62,000 nucleotides of DNA, taken from Zygnema cylindricum. Its lineage: Eukaryota > Streptophyta > Zygnematophyceae > Zygnematales > Zygnemataceae. The stretch spans positions 1 through 62,000 of the forward strand of contig JBBHKE010000491.1 of NCBI GenBank assembly GCA_037447655.1, written 5' to 3'. The position numbers and the translations under genes were made by a program. Shown here one piece after another: positions 48,366 to 58,379 of this stretch. Position 1 is the first letter of the stretch, and the number at the start of each line of letters is the position of its first letter. Below the pieces are notes generated by a model. That model did no database searches. It had not been told where the DNA came from and worked only from the letters and a program-made list of their open reading frames with translations.

Positions 48366-48703
48366 CTAGTCACTCAATCCACATGCCTCTCTACAGAACT
48401 TCAATTTGGGAGCAGGTAAGGGTTTTGTCATCATATCAGCCACCATTTGTTCATCCGGTAAATAACTCAACTTAACGACTTTTCCAATCACCTTTTCTCT
48501 TACAAAATTTAGCTTGATATCAATGTGCTTACTCTTAAAGTTATAACTAGGATAAGATGCAATACCAATTACTGCCTGATTGTCACACCACACTATTTGT
48601 GGTCTACATTGCATAAAGAGAAGCTCTTGGAGAAGAGACTTTACCCAAAGTAACTCCTTAACTGCCGAGCTGGCAGCCATGTACTCACCCTCCATGGTAG
48701 CTC
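48366..48703 (-). pseudogene. RNase H remnant of element H
   Basis: About 110 codons on the minus strand: MEGEYMAASSAVKELLWVKS, VWCDNQAVIGIASYP, KHIDIKLNFVREKV, VADMMTKPLPAPKLKF and a stop after CGLSD. This is the C-terminal part of a copia RNase H; the rest of pol is missing. Confidence 0.88.
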
Positions 48704-48711
48704 AGTTACAC

Positions 48712-48964
48712 CAAAGTTCAGACAACGTTAAGTGATAGTGATCTAGTCACGCCTCATCAGTATTTCTTGGCGGTTGGCTGTCAGCCGCCCGATTAGAGGA
48801 GTTGGCAACGTAGAACTGACTTCATGAAGTCACGTGGTCTTGCCGAATTTCCGTACGTCCACGGAGGACATACTCACGCATTTCTCTAAAGTGATGACGC
48901 ATGTCCCAAGTGTGAATGAATTGTGAACTCCCAACTTCATTGTCACACTAATTTTGGTAACCAC
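48712..48964 (-). repeat. Truncated 5' LTR of element H, left part
   Basis: Matches the 3' LTR of H near 47991-48245 and continues at 55314-55408 on the other side of element E. It ends abruptly at the RNase H remnant, marking the deletion breakpoint. Confidence 0.8.
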
Positions 48965-49965
48965 TGTTGAAATAAGTAGTTTTTGTATTTTCTAGTTTAA
49001 AATAAATTAGCGGAAACATATATAAGAAATGATGGCAGCCTGCCTCCATCTCTTCTCTCTCCCCCCCATACTTGTTGTAGTCACTGAAGGAGAGAGAGAG
49101 CGATGGAGCCATGGCTGCCTCAGCTCCATAGGAAGGACTAAAGAGTGACTTAAGTCACTCTCAACAAAAGGTTGAGTCCGGCAGGACTCGAACCCCTGAC
49201 CGGTAAAGCGCGGCGTAGCCGTTAGCTTTAACCAGTCTATCGTAGAAGTCCGTTAGATGATGTAGGGTTTCATTCATATATAAACTGTTGTATAGTACCG
49301 AAATGATCTAACTGGAATATGAAACGAAACGAACATAGAACTTGTTAAGGTTTAGTGCGAACGTCATGTCGCACGAAACAAATGAAACAGACACTTTGAA
49401 CGGGCGACATTTAATGTCGGATTTAATCCGATGGCGCACGTCGTCGACGAGATCGCGGAATGGTCACTTTGGATTTTATGGACGTGGCATGACGTGGCGC
49501 CGCGTGGAAGGATGACATTCAGTCGCAGGAATTCCGGAGAAAATACGGACAAGTGGAAAAATGACACGCGTCCACTCAAGAGCCTTGTCGTACACCGGCC
49601 GTACAGAAAGTACATCAGCCATAGTACCTTTCTATACTTTACAATAATACGATTGGTTCGTACTTTAGTAGATAGGGGTTGTGAGAGGGATTTAGGACTT
49701 AGGAAATCTTTGGTAGATAGACACCTCTCTCTAAGAGAGCTTTGTATAAATTGGCATTTTTGCCGGCTCATAACTTATCGCCTGGTTGGCCGTTTTCAGT
49801 GATTCTTTTTGCTACGGACTCAGGGGAGTCCAGGCTACACAGGGGTGCAGTCAAATTTTCAGTTTGCCTTCTTGGGCAGAAGTGGTCGTGGCTTAAAGTG
49901 GGTTAGTTAAATACTATCTAGAGGCTTCCTATATTCTGTAGTCCAATGGAGGACACATAATTGCA
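48965..49965 (+). repeat. 5' LTR of element E
   Basis: TGTTGAAATAAGTAG to ACACATAATTGCA. Its gag start codon (49946) is followed by a TAA where the 3' LTR has GAA. Confidence 0.93.
49176..49250 (-). other. Antisense tRNA-like module in 5' LTR of E
   Basis: Minus-strand ACTGGTTAAAGC (D-arm-like), then box B GGTTCGAGTCC (49184-49194) about 210-285 bp into the LTR. Confidence 0.6.
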
Positions 49966-52900
49966 GGTTATGGGCCCACCCTCTAGGGTGCCCACCTTCA
50001 ATGGATATGGGTTCATCTATTGGGAAGCCATGATGATGGGAGCTTTGTGTGAAAAACGATACTGGGGTATTGTCAGTGGACAAGTGAAACGTCCACCTTT
50101 GCGAACTCCACCAGGATTTGGGGGAGTAAGGTTATTTGCAACAACGGCTGCCTCAGCGGAGGAGGCAGATGATGGGGAAAGCAGTGTGTCCGAAAAGGAG
50201 AAAGGGAAGGAGACACCCCTCACTTCTATTGCCACAGTATCGGGAACGGTGACCGTGAAGACCATGGAAAACGATACTCAAATGTGGGAGGATGTAAACA
50301 TGGCTGCCAAGAACTTCATTTTGAGGCACCTCACTCAAGGTTTGGCCACTCCTCATCTTCACATTTAAAAGGCAGAGGAATTGTGGGAGAGTTTGGTGGA
50401 GATTTATAGAGCTGGAAATATTCAGGAGCTCCAGTTTGTTGAGCAAAAGCTATTGAGTTACACTTACAAAGGAGGAAAGATGTTAGATTAGTGTAATGAT
50501 CTTTCTTGTTTGTATATGGAAATGGAAAGTGCCGGGTGGACAGGTACAATGAAAATGAAAGTTAACACCCTTATCATAAAATTACCAGATGAGTTCGAAA
50601 ACATAGTGTACCGAGTATAGGGAATGCTTGATAGTTCATGGAAATGGAACACAATAGTCAGGATGATACTTGTGCAGGAAAACATAATGGAGATTAGGAG
50701 AGGAGGAAAGAGCATTCAAGCTCTAGCAGCACGAGGGGACCGATGGGGGAAGGATCCGAAGAAACCTTATAGAGGGGAAAGAGATAATTCTAGAGGACAG
50801 AGGCCCCCAAAGGGTCTTTATCATTATTGCAAAAAGCCGGGACACTTTATTGCAGATTGTGTCAAGTTGTCGGAGATGAGGCTCCAAGAAAACCGTGGAG
50901 GGGGTTCTTCCGAAGGGAAGAAAAAGGCCCTTGTGGTTACAAAAGTGTCAGGAGAAACCGAGGATGAGTCATCTGAGGAGGATGGGGAGCTTCTTCTTAA
51001 CGAGAGTCTGGAGGAGAAGGAGATCCCTCGAAGGCAGAAGTGTGCCCTTGGAGCAATTTGGGAAGCTCCATAGGAAGGATGGATCATTAACTCAGGTGCA
51101 TCCATGCATATGTGTCGTGATAAAGAACTCTTCACTAAGCTACAAAAGATTCCTACAGTAGAGATAGAGTATGGGGATAAAAGAGTGGTTACTACAGATC
51201 TAGTGGGATCAGTAGATCTGAAAGTCTTAGTGGAGGGTAAGACCTCTATACTTACATTCTCAGATGTACTTTACATTCCTCAGCTGAGTAAAAATCTTGT
51301 CTATAGTCTGTGTTAGATGACAAAGAGTTTGATAACTTCACCAGAAAGGGAGTCTTTACAGCTAAGTATGGGAATGAAGTTTACTTCACAGCAGATAAGG
51401 GTAGCCAAGGAATGTTTAGGCTTAACTTGAGTAATGAAAAGAAAAATGCTTACTATGTTGGTGTTCCTAAGTTGATGATTTGGCATAAGCGGTTGGGGCA
51501 TGTGCATTTTGATAGGTTAAGGGAAATGAAAAAGCTTGGGGTAGTAGATGGCATTCAGTTTGGGGATAATGAAATAGTGGATGATTGTAGTGGTTGTGCT
51601 CAAGGTAAGGCTCACAGACTTCCCTTTCCCAAAGCCGCCACCTATAGAGGTGAGAAAGTGTTAGATTTGGTCCACACAGATATTTGGGGACCTGCAAAAG
51701 TACCTTCGGTTGGAGGAAAGAGATTTATGATGACAATAACTGATGATTGGTCTAGATACTCTAAAGTCTACTTTCTGAAAAATAAGTCTGAAGCATCCAC
51801 TTACTTCAAAGAATATAAAGCCTGGAGTGAGAAGTTGCATGAAACCCCTATTAAGAGGATAAAGAGTGATAATGGGGGGGAATATACCTCTAACCAGTTT
51901 GAGGAATATCTGAGAGATGAGGGAGTGCAACACCAGAAAACTGTATCATATAACCCGGAACAAAATGGGGTAGCTGAGAGGTTGAATAGAACACTAAGAG
52001 ATAGTGCATGCAGTATGCTGGCAGACAAGAAAATAGGAAAGAGATTTTGGGCAGAGGCAATGAACTGTGCCAACTATATTAAGAATATAGTCCTTACCTC
52101 ACTAATAAAGGGAGTGACACCTTATGAGAGATGGGTTGGAAGGAAACCCGATATCTCACACCTTAAAGTATTCGGTAGCCAAGTTTACAGTCTTGACACA
52201 GATAGGAAAAACTGGAAACTAGATGCTAAGGGAAAACCTGGATACTTTGTGGGATATGATGGGGATGTTAAGGGATATAGAGTCTATGACTTAGCAAAGA
52301 AAGATATCATTCTGGTCAAACACTTTTTTTTCATGGATGAAGGGAAGTCATTTGACCCCTTCAAATATACAAAGATGATTAGGATCAGATTTGAGTCTGA
52401 AAGTGAGGAGAACTCGGTCGTTCCCGAAAAGGACATCGGTGACACCGTGATTATAGATTCAGGGGAGATCTAAGATACAGGAGACTCACCTGAAACCTCA
52501 CATACTCCTATGGACTTTGAGGAGATAGAAGAAGCGGGACAAGAACCGGTTTCCATAGACAGGGGAGCCGATGAAACAGTGAGAAGAAATCCAAGACTTC
52601 CATACATTCTTGCTTCGGAGTTTGAGGAAGGAAAAAGGAGCAGCAAAAGATTACAGGAAAAATAAGTCGCTCATAAGGTAACTAAGCTATCTCACCCTGA
52701 TGAGCCTCAGTCTTACTCGGAGGCAGTGAATAGTCCAGAGAAACAAAGATGGATTAGAGCTATAAATGATGAGATGGCTTCTATCATGGAAGCAAATACC
52801 TGGGAACTAGCAGATTGTCCTCCAGACAGAAAACCTATTGGGTGTAAATGGGTATTTAAACTAAAACTGAACCCAGATAATACCATTGAAAGATATAAGG

Positions 52901-54295
52901 CTCGATTAGTAGCAAAGGGGTTCACCCAAAAGGAAGGGATTGACTATGAGGAGACCTTTGCTCCAGCTGTTCGATTCCCATCAGTAAGGATTCTCCTCAG
53001 CCTGGCAGCAGCGGAAGACATGGAAATCCATCAGATGGACATTAAGACTGCGTTTTCTTAATGGTGAGTTAGAGGAAGAAATTTTCATGAGACAACCCGA
53101 GGGGTTCGTGGAGGAAGGAGAAGAGAGCAAAGTCTGCAGGCTCATAAAGTCCTTATATGGACTAAAGCAGGCTCCCCGACAGTGGAACAAGAAACTAGAT
53201 GAGTTTCTTACCAGTCTGGGATATATCCGTATTAGCTTTGACCATTCTATCTATATGTTTGAAGATGATAATGGTGTCATTTTTATTGCAATTTATGTGG
53301 ATGATCTGCTTATGTTGAGTAAATCTTTGGAAAAGATCAATAAGTTAAAAATAGATCTAAGAAGCAGATTTGATATGAAGGATTTAGGGGAGGCAAAATA
53401 TATTTTGGGGATTCAGATGGAGAGAGATAGTGGGAAGAAGATTATCAGAATTACTCAGAAAGAAGCAATAGGTAATATGCTTGAGAAATTCCAGATGGAA
53501 AATGCTAACAGTTGTACCACTCCCATGGACTTGAAAAAAGTAAGTGATGGGAGTGTAGAAGGAGGAGTAATTATCTTAGATGATCAAATGAGTATTGAAG
53601 AGAGAGAGTTTATGAAGACTATCCCTTATAGACAGGTCGTAGGAAGTTTAATCTATTTTATGAATTGTACCAGGCCGGACATAGCGGCAGCAGTTGGAGT
53701 ACTCAGTAGGAGTCTGAATGATCCTAGGAAGAGGGATTGGGAGGCAGCCAAGAGAGTCATGAGATATCTGGTTGGAACCAGAGAGTTATGGTTGCATTTG
53801 GGAGGGGAGCACACTGACATCACTACTTGGAGTGATGCCAGTTATGGGGACGCACCTATGAGACGATGCACTTCTGGGTATGTGTTGTATGTTGGGGAAG
53901 GTGCATGCTGTTGGAGCAGTAAGCAACAAAAGGTGGTTGCACAGTCCACCATGGAGGCTGAGTACATGGCCTCTTGTTCTGCTGTGAAAGAGTTGATGTG
54001 GGTCAAGTCCTTGCTGCAAGAACTTGGGTATATGAAGGAGGGAGTGCATGAAGTGTTTTGTGATAATCAAGCGGCCATAGCAATTGCAGCAAATCCAAAA
54101 CATCATTTTAAGGCTAAACATATGGACATAAGATTAAGTTTTGTAAGAGAAAAAGTTGAGAATAAAATAGTGAATCTTGTATATAGATCTGATGAGGAAA
54201 TGGTAGCGGACATGATGACCAAACCTGTACCCTCGCCGAAATTAAAATACTGCAGGGAAAAATGTGGATTAAAAGAAAAATTAAAAATAGACTAG
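49946..54295 (+). pseudogene. gag-pol of copia element E
   Basis: Starts at 49946 in the LTR but has a TAA at codon 5; reading resumes at LQVMGPPSRVP. It contains CHYCKKPGHFIADC-like CCHC, INSGASMHMCRD (the catalytic Asp is Asn here), MIWHKRLGHVHFDRLREMK, HTDIWGPAKVPS, SDNGGEYTSNQ, NPEQNGVAERLNRTL, YKARLVAKGFTQKEGIDY, YVDDLLMLSKS, MEAEYMASCSA and MDIRLSFVREKV. Stops include TAA after HLHI, TAG after KMLD, TAG after VYRV, TAG after WEAP, TAA after SGEI and TAA after LQEK. Frameshifts are near 51305 and at a T insertion near 53052. From 53087 RT-RNase H is open for 402 codons to 54295. Confidence 0.9.
49966..49978 (+). other. Primer-binding site of element E, anticodon-type
   Basis: GGTTATGGGCCCA follows TTGCA of the LTR, identical to that of C. 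Confidence 0.8.
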
Positions 54296-54308
54296 AAAAT
54301 AAGGGGAG

Positions 54309-55308
54309 TGTTGAAATAAGTAGTTTTTGTATTTTCTAGTTTAAAATAAATTAGCGGAAACATATATAAGAAATGATGGCAGCCTGCCTCCATCTCTTCT
54401 CTCTCTCCCCCATACTTGTTGTAGTCACTGAGGAGAGAGAGAGCGATGGAGCCATGGCTGCCTCAGCTCCATAGGAAGGACTAAAGAGTGACTTAAGTCA
54501 CTCTCAACAAAAGGTTGGGTCCGGCAGGACTCGAACCCCCGACCGGTAGAGCGCGGCGTAGCCGTTAGCTCTAACCAGTCTGTCGTAGAAGTCCGTTAGA
54601 TGATGTAGGGTTTCATTCATATATAAACTGTTGTATAGTACCGAAATGATCTAATTGGAATATGAAACGAAACGAACATAGAACTTGTTAAGGTTTAGTG
54701 CGAACGTCATTTCGCACGAAACAAATGAAACAGACACTTTGAACGGTCGACATTTAATGTCGGATTTAATCCGAGGGCGCACGTCGTCGCCGAGATCGCA
54801 GAATGGTCACTTTGGATTTTATGGACGTGGCATGACGTGGCGCCGCGTGGAAGGATGACATTCGGTCGTGGGAATTCCGGAGGATATACGGACAAGTGGA
54901 AAAATGACACGCGTCCACTCAAGAGCCTTTTCGTACACCGGCCGTACAGAAAGTACATCGGCCATAGTACCTTTCTGTACCTTATAGTAATACGATTAGT
55001 TCGTACTTTAGTAGATAGGGGTTGTGAGAGGGATTTAGGACTTAGGAAATATTTGGTAGATAGACACCTCTCTCTAAGAGAGCTTTGTATAAATTGGCAT
55101 TTTTGCCGGCTCATAACTTATCGCCTGGTTGGCCGTTTTCAGTGATTCTTTTTGCTACGGACTCAGGGGAGTCCAGGCTACACAGGGGTGCAGTCAAATT
55201 GTCAGTTTGCCTTCTTGGGCAGAAGTGGTCGTGGCTTAAAGTGGGTTAGTTAAATACTATCTAGAGGCTTCTTGTATTCTGTAGTCCAATGGAGGACACA
55301 GAATTGCA
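54309..55308 (+). repeat. 3' LTR of element E
   Basis: 1000 bp, TGTTGAAATAAGTAG to GACACAGAATTGCA. Confidence 0.93.
54521..54595 (-). other. Antisense tRNA-like module in 3' LTR of E
   Basis: Minus-strand ACTGGTTAGAGCTAACGGC, close to a eukaryotic D-arm (GGTTAGAGC), then box B GGTTCGAGTCC (54527-54537). Better preserved than in the 5' LTR. Confidence 0.62.
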
Positions 55309-55413
55309 ACCACTGAACCGAACTCAACCAAAAATAGCTTAAGTATTGAATAGCTTTTCTCCCTCACAGCTGAGGCATAGAGAGGACTTAGGAATTTTAA
55401 AAACAACAAAATT

Positions 55414-55671
55414 TAGGTACCTCTCTTTAAGAGAGCTTTTAACTATAAAGGTCATCTTTGACCAGCCATAACTTATTGCTCAACGGAGCAAATTCAATGA
55501 TTCTTTTTGAGTTTGACACAAGGGAGTCTTGTCTTCATAAGGTTGAGAGTGGTCAGAATATTTGTGTGCGTGGGTGGCGCTTATTTTGCGGGAAAGTAGA
55601 AGGGGCAAATATTATCCTAGAGGCTTTACATAGGCTGCTCATTCTCTAGGTCAATGGAGACCACAGAATTG
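55414..55671 (+). repeat. 3' LTR of element C, right part
   Basis: Continues the LTR of C after H and ends at GACCACAGAATTG, two bases short of the CA of the 5' LTR. Directly followed by the methyltransferase-encoding sequence. Confidence 0.82.
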
Positions 55672-56661
55672 ACTCCGATTCCGGTTTGCGCATTTTATCT
55701 CTATTTTTGGGAATTAGTTTCGATTTGGAAGTGGTTTTGAAAACTCGAACTCTGGTGGAGTCAGACGCAGCCGTGGAAATATCACTCGAGGCGCGAGCTG
55801 TTAGCGAACACCGCCTCCATCAACTTCATCACCTATATCCTCAACAGCTACCGGTGACCACTTTTTCCAAATCTCACCGAAGCCTTCCCCAAAATGTAGA
55901 AAACATCATGGCAACCCATCTAGTTAGTTTGGGAAGAGTGGATTTAGTGTTGGCATGTTGGCCTTGTCAGGGAGACTCCGTAGCGGGACAAGGAAGAGGG
56001 CATCAAAACCGCAGAAGTGGAACATTTTACCGGATGATCGAATTAATCACGTGGGTTCAACAACTCTAAGACACACTGGTGGGGTACGTTATCGAAAATG
56101 TCCACCAAGAAGATGATGAAAGGAAACAGGTTGCTGACAGCTGGAATCATGTAACCCGGATTTTATGAGCTCTTTTGGTTTTTTATGCCGCACAGATGGG
56201 ATCTCGTGCACACAGAGTAAGGGCATATAGGACTAATATGATCCCGCTCCTAGTACTCAGACGACTTTTGGACAACCAGATTCCCGACCCGCAGAATTTA
56301 GTGCAGCAAATACTTGGGGAAGACAGATTGGCAACCCCTGTGACGCAACCAAACCGCTATCGTTTCTTTCGGTGCAACAAATAGAGATTACCACGAACTC
56401 CCGACTTTAGTTTCTTTCACTAACAGTCACGCTTATCGGAAAGGAGCAGCGGGAATGATTTTTGATAGAAGTGCGGGGATCTGGACAACACCAACAATTG
56501 TGGAACGGGAAGAAGCAATGGGATTTCATAAAGGCACTACGGCAGCACCCGTTATTTCAGACCTCGAAAGGTGCAGTCTAATTGGACAGAGTATGTATCT
56601 AAATTCGATAACATGGGTGCTCAAGCTTGCACTCGCTTTTTTTAGTCTCAAATCCCCGTAA
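55672..56661 (+). pseudogene. C5 cytosine DNA methyltransferase domain of a Ty3/gypsy element
   Basis: Conserved C5-methyltransferase motifs occur in order: a motif-I region LRILSLFLGISFDLEV (from 55683; the FxGxG is degenerate) and the Glu of LVESD. Motif IV PCQ with the catalytic Cys is at 55962-55970 (WPCQGDSVAGQGRG). Motif VI ENV is at 56094-56102, motif VIII-like AAQMGSRAHRVRAY is near 56190, and the C-terminal IVEREEAMGFHKGTT and GQSMYLNSITWVL are near 56510-56620. This enzyme type transfers a methyl group from S-adenosylmethionine to cytosine C5. Stops are at 56067 and 56166, with a one-base shift near 56385. After the shift the frame is the same as that of the downstream RT, so the domain was probably part of one polyprotein. 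The layout resembles plant and animal DNMT catalytic domains more than bacterial ones. Retroelement-borne methyltransferases are known from charophytes and dinoflagellates. Confidence 0.85.
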
Positions 56662-56778
56662 TCTAGGGCTATTTACGTTCAATCTCCTCAGTTGTTAGCG
56701 ACGCATGCAACTTTGCAGCTTGAGGGGGGGAGAGAAAAGAGAAGAAAAATTCAAATTTCACCACCGTAGGTTTTACCA

Positions 56779-58370
56779 ATGGTGGGGGGCGGCGGCTCAG
56801 ATGGCGGCTGCTTGGAGGAAGTTGTCAACAGTAGCATCCTAGCCGGAGGAGTTGAGGTAGATCCACAAGTAGGATTGGAATTCGACATTAACAACTCGCG
56901 TAGACCGCCAGAGGCTTACGCTGCTGTAGAGCTTGGGAAAATGGATTGGACACTAGGGGAGAAATTTGATCCTCAGTAGAAGGCGCGGCTCTCTCAGCTA
57001 TTAGACGAAAACAAGCAGGTGTTCTCATTGGCAGAAACAGATGTCGGTATTTACAATGGGACACCTTTCCGAATCGATTTGATTGACGAGACGGCTACTG
57101 TTTAGCAGAAGCGGTATCCTATCAATTTCAAGGAAAATGAATTCATCACGGCTAAAGTCCAAACGTTGGTGGAAGCCGGATTAGTTCACGAAAGTACACG
57201 ACTTCATGGGTTTGCTTCCCCAAATGTTCTCCCTCCCAAGAAGGACTCTTCCGGGAAGACTATAGATTTCCGGATGTGTGGAGATTATCGCATACTCAAC
57301 ACGGCCACCATCTGTGATCGATATCCGATGTTGACCTCGAAAGAGATATTTGACTCCCTTGCTGGCGCCACTATATAGTCCACTTTGGACATGAAGAATG
57401 GTTTACACCAGATTGCCATGGAACCGAATCACCGGGAGAGAACCGCATTTTAGGCCGGTTCAAGACTTTATGAATGGATTTAAATGCCATTCCGGCTCAA
57501 GAATGCACTAACCGAATTTCGACGGGCAATAGACGAAATGCTCCGAGGAATTGATTGTGCTCGTTGCTATATTGATAATGATATTATATTCTCAAAAACT
57601 TTTGAGAAACACCAAGAGCATGCCCAAATCGTTCTCCGGGCACTCCAAGCAGCGGGCTTGAAATGTCAACGGGCTAAGGTATTTTTGGGGTACAGAAAAT
57701 CATTTACCTCGGACATGAGGTGACTCCCCGGACTGTGGGTCCCTACATGGTCAAGATGGCAGCCCTTGACGCTCTTCCCCCACCACCGGACATCTCGGCC
57801 TTTCGCACCTTTCCGGTTCTGGCCAATTACTATTGGCAGTTTATCCTCGATTTCAGCAATCACGCCCAACCCCTAAACCAGCTATTGCGGAAAGACCAAG
57901 AGTGGCACTGGGCCGAAGAACAACAGATTTCCTTTCAGTTTTTGAAGGATGCTCTGTAGCAGCACCCCGTGCTCCGGATGCTTGATCACCAGAGGCCTTT
58001 CCTCCTTTATACCGATTGGAGCAGGTTTGGATTAGGAGCAGTTTTGGCTCAAATTGATGACGCTACAGCTGAATATGTGGTGGCATACGCCAGCTGGAGC
58101 AACAATAGAGCAGAGGGGAATTAAAGCAGTTACCACGGAGAGTTACTCGCAGTGGTTTGGGCCATTCAGCATTTCTAGCCTTATTTGTATGGAGTCCATT
58201 TCACTTTGATTACGTATCACCAACCCCTGAAATGGATCATGAAAAATAGTAAGTTAACCGGCAAACTCGACAGATGGGTTTTCATCCTGCAGGAATATGA
58301 TTTCGACATTGTTCATCGGGCCGGGGAAATTCATAGGAATGTCGGAATCTTGATCCCTCCACAATAATTT
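56779..58370 (+). pseudogene. Reverse transcriptase and RNase H of the methyltransferase element
   Basis: RT begins with ARLSQLLDENKQVFSL and continues EAGLVHES, NVLPPKKDSSGKTIDFRMCGDYR, STLDMKNGLHQIAM and YIDNDIIFSKT. The YxDD box is YIDN at 57568-57579, so a catalytic Asp is lost. A frameshift near 57710 leads to the connection and RNase H: FRTFPVLANYYWQFI, HAQPLNQLLRKDQEW, LLYTDWSRFGLGAVLAQ and HQPLKWIMKN. Stops lie at about 56977, 57103, 57376, 57451, 57481, 57958 and further on. In most of these a CAG or CAA codon would fit the family. Confidence 0.85.
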
Positions 58371-58379
58371 CTACTAAGG

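Larger units (their letters stand above)
48965..55308 (+). mobile_element. Ty1/copia element E, complete copy
   Basis: Complete 6344-bp element with LTRs of 1001 and 1000 bp (about 97% identical by eye), PBS, gag-pol and PPT (AAAATAAGGGGAG ending 54308). It is flanked by the 5-bp duplication ACCAC (48960-48964 and 55309-55313) and inserted in the LTR of H. Confidence 0.95.
47500..55408 (-). mobile_element. Copia element H, internally deleted, split by E
   Basis: Inserted in the 3' LTR of C with the duplication AAATT (47495-47499 and 55409-55413). On the minus strand it has a truncated 5' LTR (55408-55314 plus 48964-48712), a remnant of RNase H, a PPT (CTTTAGTGGAG) and a complete 3' LTR (48342-47500). 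Everything between the LTR and RNase H is deleted. Confidence 0.85.
41513..55671 (+). mobile_element. Ty1/copia element C, 3' LTR split by H
   Basis: 5' LTR 41513-42415, internal region to 46858, then a 3' LTR in two pieces (46859-47499 and 55414-55671) separated by element H. The LTR copies differ at many positions, so C is the oldest layer of this nest. The 3' LTR lacks the terminal CA, and the flank (ACTCC) does not match the 5' flank (GAGGC), so the right end was altered. Confidence 0.88.
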
